From contig JAGHBW010000129.1 in assembly GCA_021160765.1 (NCBI GenBank), positions 1-17,700 of the forward strand: a stretch of 17,700 bases of DNA, written 5' to 3'. Source of the stretch: Thermoplasmata archaeon. Its GTDB lineage: Archaea; Thermoplasmatota; Penumbrarchaeia; Penumbrarchaeales; EX4484-36. The first letter of the stretch is position 1. Each line of letters opens with the position of its first letter. A program made the translations under genes and the position numbers. Shown here piece by piece: positions 14,199 through 17,700 of this stretch. The notes beneath the pieces are model-generated. The model did no database searches. It had not been told where the DNA came from and saw only the letters and a program-made list of their open reading frames with translations.

Positions 14199-15356
14199 GT
14201 GGACTTCACAAGTGTGATTGGGATAGCACAGCAACATCCTTACGCCATCATGGGCGCAGTAGGTGTGATTGCCGCTGCCGTCTCTTACAGGCCACTTAAA
14301 AATCTCTATCACATAACCACATTGGCCTACCTTAATGGGAGATACGGGGCGGAGGGGAACAGACTTCTTGAGCCCCAAGAGATGTACAACCTGCTTGAGA
14401 CCGGTGGTATCGGAGAGGCGGTAGACCTCCTGAGGAACATGGGCTATAGAGTGGAAGTTGAGCCGTCGGCGGACTCTTTTGACATCGGAAGAGGCACCTT
14501 TGGTATATATAGCGGGGCACTAAAGGAGATGGAGATGAAGGCACCTAAGAGACTCAGAAAGGTGCTGAGTATCTTAGAGGAGGAGACCTTTTACAGGAAC
14601 ATATCCTCTGCCCTCCTTTACCTGAAAAGAAAGGAAGAGGGAGTGGTGGGAAGAGCACCCATTCTTCCCACAAGGAGAATGACGAAACACGATATTGAGA
14701 AGATTGAGAAGATGGCAGGTCTTGAGGAGTTCTACGAGTACTACAGCGGCGAGGATGTCAGGGATGTGGAGGAGCTCCTTAAGGAGCTTAAAAAGCCTCT
14801 TGAGGAGGGTGACTACGAGAGGGTGATGTACCTCTCGGAGAGATTTTATTACAAACGCTTTCACGAGGAGCTCAAGTCCTTTGACACCTTCTACAGAAGA
14901 GCCCTTGAGGATTATTGGAAATGGAAGGTGGACAGGTTGAATTTGAAGACCGCTCTGGCTTACTCGTTGAGAGGTGAGCCAGAGAGGGTGGAGAAGATTG
15001 TGGAAGGGCTTACTGGCAGAATAAAGAGCTGGAAAATATCTCAAATAGCCTTCTCCTCCGGAAGGGATTTCAAGGAGGAACTGCTCTCCACTCCGTATGG
15101 AGACCTGATTCGCAGGGCATCCCTTGAAGGGGAGGTGGAGAGGGAGCCATTTATGTTTGAAAGATTTCTGGATTTGCTTGAAATGCACATGGCGGAGGAG
15201 ATATACATTAAGAATGTACTTACGTTGGGTACGATATTGAGATACCTTATTCTGCGTTGGCTGGAAGCGAAGAATGCAAGGACGGCCCTTCTCGGAATCC
15301 TCCACGGAGTTCCGAGGGAGACGGTCCTTAAAAATATGGTTCTAAGAGGTGGTTGA
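14199..15356 (+). CDS. atpC: A/V-type ATP synthase subunit C (central shaft to rotor ring adaptor)
   Basis: A 385-residue subunit of the C/d family, which caps the cytoplasmic face of the K ring and couples it to the D/F shaft. The body starts at about LYHITTLAYLNGRYGAEGNRLL and is all helical. Typical stretches are EDYWKWKVDRLNLKTALAYSLRGE and the C-terminal YIKNVLTLGTILRYLILRWLEAKNARTALLGILHG, whose ending is characteristic of the family. GTG 14199 is preferred to the in-frame TTG 14178 because GGAGG (14185-14189) lies nine bases upstream and the GTG starts just after the atpE stop. Odd feature: residues 3-30 are uncharged and hydrophobic (PYAIMGAVGVIAAAVSY core), like a membrane helix, in a subunit normally soluble. 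Confidence 0.94.
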   Translation: MDFTSVIGIAQQHPYAIMGAVGVIAAAVSYRPLKNLYHITTLAYLNGRYGAEGNRLLEPQEMYNLLETGGIGEAVDLLRNMGYRVEVEPSADSFDIGRGTFGIYSGALKEMEMKAPKRLRKVLSILEEETFYRNISSALLYLKRKEEGVVGRAPILPTRRMTKHDIEKIEKMAGLEEFYEYYSGEDVRDVEELLKELKKPLEEGDYERVMYLSERFYYKRFHEELKSFDTFYRRALEDYWKWKVDRLNLKTALAYSLRGEPERVEKIVEGLTGRIKSWKISQIAFSSGRDFKEELLSTPYGDLIRRASLEGEVEREPFMFERFLDLLEMHMAEEIYIKNVLTLGTILRYLILRWLEAKNARTALLGILHGVPRETVLKNMVLRGG

Positions 15357-15357
15357 G

Positions 15358-15678
15358 GTGGAGAGAGAGGTGGCGCTGGCCTTCAGAGAGGATCTTGCAA
15401 AGGGCTTTCTTCTGGTGGGGTTTAGGAGGGTATGGTACCCCCAGGGGGAGGAGGTGGAGGAATCCCTCAAGAGATGGTTCAGGAAACAGGTGGAGGATGA
15501 TGTGGGGATAATCTTTCTGAGCAGTTCCTTCTATAAAATGCTCTACAATGAGATCAGAAGAGTGGAGATGGAAGGGAGAGCGTATCCAGTTGTGGTCTCC
15601 GTTCCCGAGGAGGTGGGTGAGGAGGACCCGATAGACAGAATCATAAAGAGGGCGATAGGCATTGAGTTAAAGAAGTAA
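15358..15678 (+). CDS. atpF: A/V-type ATP synthase subunit F (central shaft)
   Basis: A 106-residue subunit that binds D in the central rotor shaft. It shows the small Rossmann-like F pattern: ALAFREDLAKGFLLVGFRRVW, then VGIIFLSSSFYKML, then AYPVVVSVPEEVG, and DPIDRIIKRAIGIEL. These correspond to the usual strand, D-x-x-x-x-GF-x-L-x-G, GIIFI and P-x-I/V-x-x-I-P blocks. GTG 15358 is chosen because AGAGGT (15345-15350) is seven bases upstream; GTG 15349 would add three residues. It begins one base after the atpC stop. Confidence 0.92.
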   Translation: MEREVALAFREDLAKGFLLVGFRRVWYPQGEEVEESLKRWFRKQVEDDVGIIFLSSSFYKMLYNEIRRVEMEGRAYPVVVSVPEEVGEEDPIDRIIKRAIGIELKK

Positions 15679-15693
15679 GTGGAGGGATGAAGA

Positions 15694-17463
15694 ATGACGA
15701 GCGAAGAGGTTAAGGCGGGCCACATCACGATGATAGCGGGCCCTGTGGTGAAGGCTGCAGGAATGATGGGCACAAGAATGTACGATGTGGTCCTGGTGGG
15801 AGAGGAGAGGCTGATAGGGGAGGTTATAGGGCTTGAGGGGGATGTTGCCACTGTTCAGGTTTACGAGGAGACAGGAGGTATAAGCCCGGGGGAGCCGGTG
15901 TATCCTACTGGGACACCCCTTGCAGTTGAACTTGGCCCGGGGATAATGGGTATGATATATGATGGGATTCAGAGGCCATTGGAGAAGATAATGGAGAGGA
16001 CCGGGGATTACATCAGGAGGGGGGTGGAGGTTGAGGCGCTCCCCAGGGAGATAAAACACCACTTCGTGCCCAAGGTCTCCGTGGGGGATAAGGTGACCTC
16101 AAACAGCATCCTTGGCACTGTTCAGGAGACCCCTGTGGTTGAACACAGGGTTATGGTACCCCCGGTGATAAACGGAGAGATAGCATTCATCGCTGAGGAG
16201 GGGGAGTACACGGTGGAGGATGTTGTGGCGAAGGTGAAGACAGCTGGGGGGGAGGTGAAAGAGTTAACAATGATGCAGAAATGGCCTGTCAGGCACGCCA
16301 GGCCCTTTGCGAAGAAGTATGACCCGGAGCTTCCACTCATCACCGGTCAGAGGGTTCTTGACACATTCTTCCCCATAGCGAAGGGAGGAACGGCGGCGAT
16401 ACCCGGGGGGTTTGGAACCGGGAAGACTGTCACCCAGCATCAGCTGGCGAAGTGGTGCGATGCAGATATAATTGTTTACATTGGGTGTGGGGAGAGAGGG
16501 AATGAGATGACCGATGTGCTCAGAGAGTTTCCCAAACTGGTAGACCCTCGCACTGGTGAACCCCTCATGAATCGTACTGTACTTATAGCCAACACCTCAA
16601 ACATGCCTGTGGCAGCCAGAGAGGCCTCTGTCTATACTGGGATCACCATTGCTGAATACTTCAGGGACATGGGGTACCATGTGGCGCTAATGGCAGACTC
16701 AACCTCAAGGTGGGCAGAGGCCTTGAGGGAGATATCGGGAAGGCTGGAGGAGATGCCCGGAGAGGAGGGCTATCCAGCCTATTTGGCTTCAAGGCTCGCC
16801 AACTTCTACGAGAGGGCGGGGCTTGTTGAGGTGGGTACTCCGGATGGTAGGGTTGGTTCCGTATCTGTCATCGGAGCGGTATCACCACCCGGTGGTGACT
16901 TCTCAGAACCAGTCACCCAAAACACCTTGAGGATAGTTAAGGTCTTCTGGGCTCTGGACGCAAAGCTAGCGGACAGAAGGCACTTCCCGTCAATAAACTG
17001 GCTCAAGTCCTATTCACTCTACTTGGAGAAGGTTGCACCGTGGTGGGCAAGGAACGTCTCTCCTGACTGGCTCTCTAGGAGGCAGGAGGCCATGAAACTC
17101 CTGCAGGAGGAGTCAGAGCTTCAGGAGATCATACAGCTTGTTGGACCTGATGCGATACCACCAGCACAGCAGATAGTGCTGGAGACGGCCAGAATGCTCA
17201 GAGAGGACTTTCTCCAGCAGAACGCTTTCCACGAGGTGGACACCTTCTGCCCTGAGAGGAAGCAGTACAGAATGCTCAACATTATACTGAAATTCTACAG
17301 ACTTGCCACCAAAGCGCTTGAGAGGGGGGTGTCGGTGGAGGATATAAGAAGAATGAGGGTCAGGGAGGACATCGCCCGCATGGCCAGAGTTCCCAATGAG
17401 AGCTTTGATGAGATCTTTGACGGGATAGAGAGGAGAATGGAAGAGGAGTTTGCAAAGCTTTAA
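15694..17463 (+). CDS. atpA: A/V-type ATP synthase subunit A (catalytic)
   Basis: The 589-residue catalytic subunit, which makes or splits ATP at the A/B interfaces. It is full length and not interrupted by an intein. Domains in order are the N-terminal barrel (ITMIAGPVVKAAG), the A-specific bulge region (HHFVPKVSVGDKVTSNSILG), the nucleotide-binding core and the C-terminal helical part. The P-loop is GGFGTGKT at 238-245. The catalytic glutamate is E267 in GCGERGNEM. Further motifs are LMADSTSRWAEALREISGRLEEMPGEEGYPAYL and GAVSPPGGDFSEPVTQNTLR. ATG 15694 has GGAGG about eight bases upstream. Unlike the usual archaeal order, it is followed by tiaS and not by atpB and atpD. The P-loop differs from the common archaeal GPFGSGKT. 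Confidence 0.98.
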   Translation: MTSEEVKAGHITMIAGPVVKAAGMMGTRMYDVVLVGEERLIGEVIGLEGDVATVQVYEETGGISPGEPVYPTGTPLAVELGPGIMGMIYDGIQRPLEKIMERTGDYIRRGVEVEALPREIKHHFVPKVSVGDKVTSNSILGTVQETPVVEHRVMVPPVINGEIAFIAEEGEYTVEDVVAKVKTAGGEVKELTMMQKWPVRHARPFAKKYDPELPLITGQRVLDTFFPIAKGGTAAIPGGFGTGKTVTQHQLAKWCDADIIVYIGCGERGNEMTDVLREFPKLVDPRTGEPLMNRTVLIANTSNMPVAAREASVYTGITIAEYFRDMGYHVALMADSTSRWAEALREISGRLEEMPGEEGYPAYLASRLANFYERAGLVEVGTPDGRVGSVSVIGAVSPPGGDFSEPVTQNTLRIVKVFWALDAKLADRRHFPSINWLKSYSLYLEKVAPWWARNVSPDWLSRRQEAMKLLQEESELQEIIQLVGPDAIPPAQQIVLETARMLREDFLQQNAFHEVDTFCPERKQYRMLNIILKFYRLATKALERGVSVEDIRRMRVREDIARMARVPNESFDEIFDGIERRMEEEFAKL

Positions 17464-17488
17464 TTGTTAGATGAAGATGGCATGAGCG

Positions 17489-17700
17489 ATGGGCGAGATC
17501 TTTGTTGCCATTGACGATACAGACTCCCCCAATGGGGGATGCACAACCTACCTTACGTTTGATCTTCTGAGCAGGATTACAGAGAGATATGCACTGCTGG
17601 GCTATCCACGGCTTGTGAGGCTCAATCCAACTGTTCCGTGGAAGACCCGGGGAAACGGGGCAACGGTGTTCAGGCTTGCCAATGTGGGTTGGGGGAGGAG
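17489..17700 (+). CDS. tiaS: tRNA(Ile2) 2-agmatinylcytidine synthetase TiaS, 5' part (runs off the window)
   Basis: The 70 visible residues begin MGEIFVAIDDTDSPNGGCTT and continue with RLVRLNPTVPWKTRGNGATV, which are the N-terminal signatures of TiaS. This archaeal enzyme attaches agmatine to C34 of the tRNA-Ile with anticodon CAU so that it reads AUA. It is ATP-dependent and cytoplasmic. The start is 25 bases after the atpA stop, on the same strand, so co-transcription is possible. No functional link to the ATP synthase is implied. The kinase, OB-fold and zinc-ribbon parts lie beyond the window. An in-frame competitor start is not needed, since ATG 17489 gives the family N-terminus directly. 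Confidence 0.93.
   Translation, partial: MGEIFVAIDDTDSPNGGCTTYLTFDLLSRITERYALLGYPRLVRLNPTVPWKTRGNGATVFRLANVGWGR

Noticed and set aside
16399..16430. Intein at the atpA P-loop
   Set aside because: The coding frame passes directly through the P-loop with no insertion.

Overview
The window looks like a piece of a euryarchaeal-type archaeal chromosome. It carries a nearly complete A/V-type ATP synthase gene set, a TiaS gene, an archaeal-type UMP kinase, an archaeal phosphopantetheine adenylyltransferase, a DUF2116-like zinc-ribbon membrane protein, and promoters with TATA-like boxes. The gene content and the large surface protein with PKD and TSP3 modules suggest Thermoplasmatota, but this is an impression and not a placement. 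Arginine is written mostly AGG/AGA and coding strands are purine-rich, as is common in thermophiles.

Layout. Positions 1-488 (minus) hold the 5' part of a Y-family DNA polymerase gene. Positions 489-1180 hold a tRNA-Gly(TCC) gene (minus). Downstream of it lies an unusual non-coding stretch with two further copies of the tRNA 3' end and five perfect inverted repeats. Positions 1181-4852 encode a 1223-residue surface protein: signal peptide, seven-bladed propeller, Ig/cadherin-like and PKD domains, TSP3 calcium loops, a membrane helix and a charged cytoplasmic tail. Then follow pyrH, a small zinc-ribbon membrane protein and coaD (plus strand, tightly packed). Convergent to these, on the minus strand, are atpB and a 772-residue helical repeat protein. 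From 10388 to 17463 (plus) runs the ATP synthase operon atpH-I-K-E-C-F-A, then the start of tiaS.

How the genes work together. H and E form peripheral stalks, A and (distant) B the catalytic head, C and F the central shaft, and I and K the membrane ion motor. Subunit D is not in the window, and B is on the opposite strand with its own predicted promoter, so the common H-I-K-E-C-F-A-B-D order is broken.

The most striking observation is subunit K. It is a V-type double hairpin with one rotor carboxylate and an intact Na+-ligand signature. Between its signal-peptide-like N-terminus and its first hairpin it carries an extra domain with two perfect EF-hand-like calcium loops. The same module, including the WEEKYGL linker, occurs in the upstream surface protein. 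If the domain stays on the mature subunit, the rotor would display a ring of calcium-binding domains outside the cell. Subunit C also has an unusual N-terminal hydrophobic helix.
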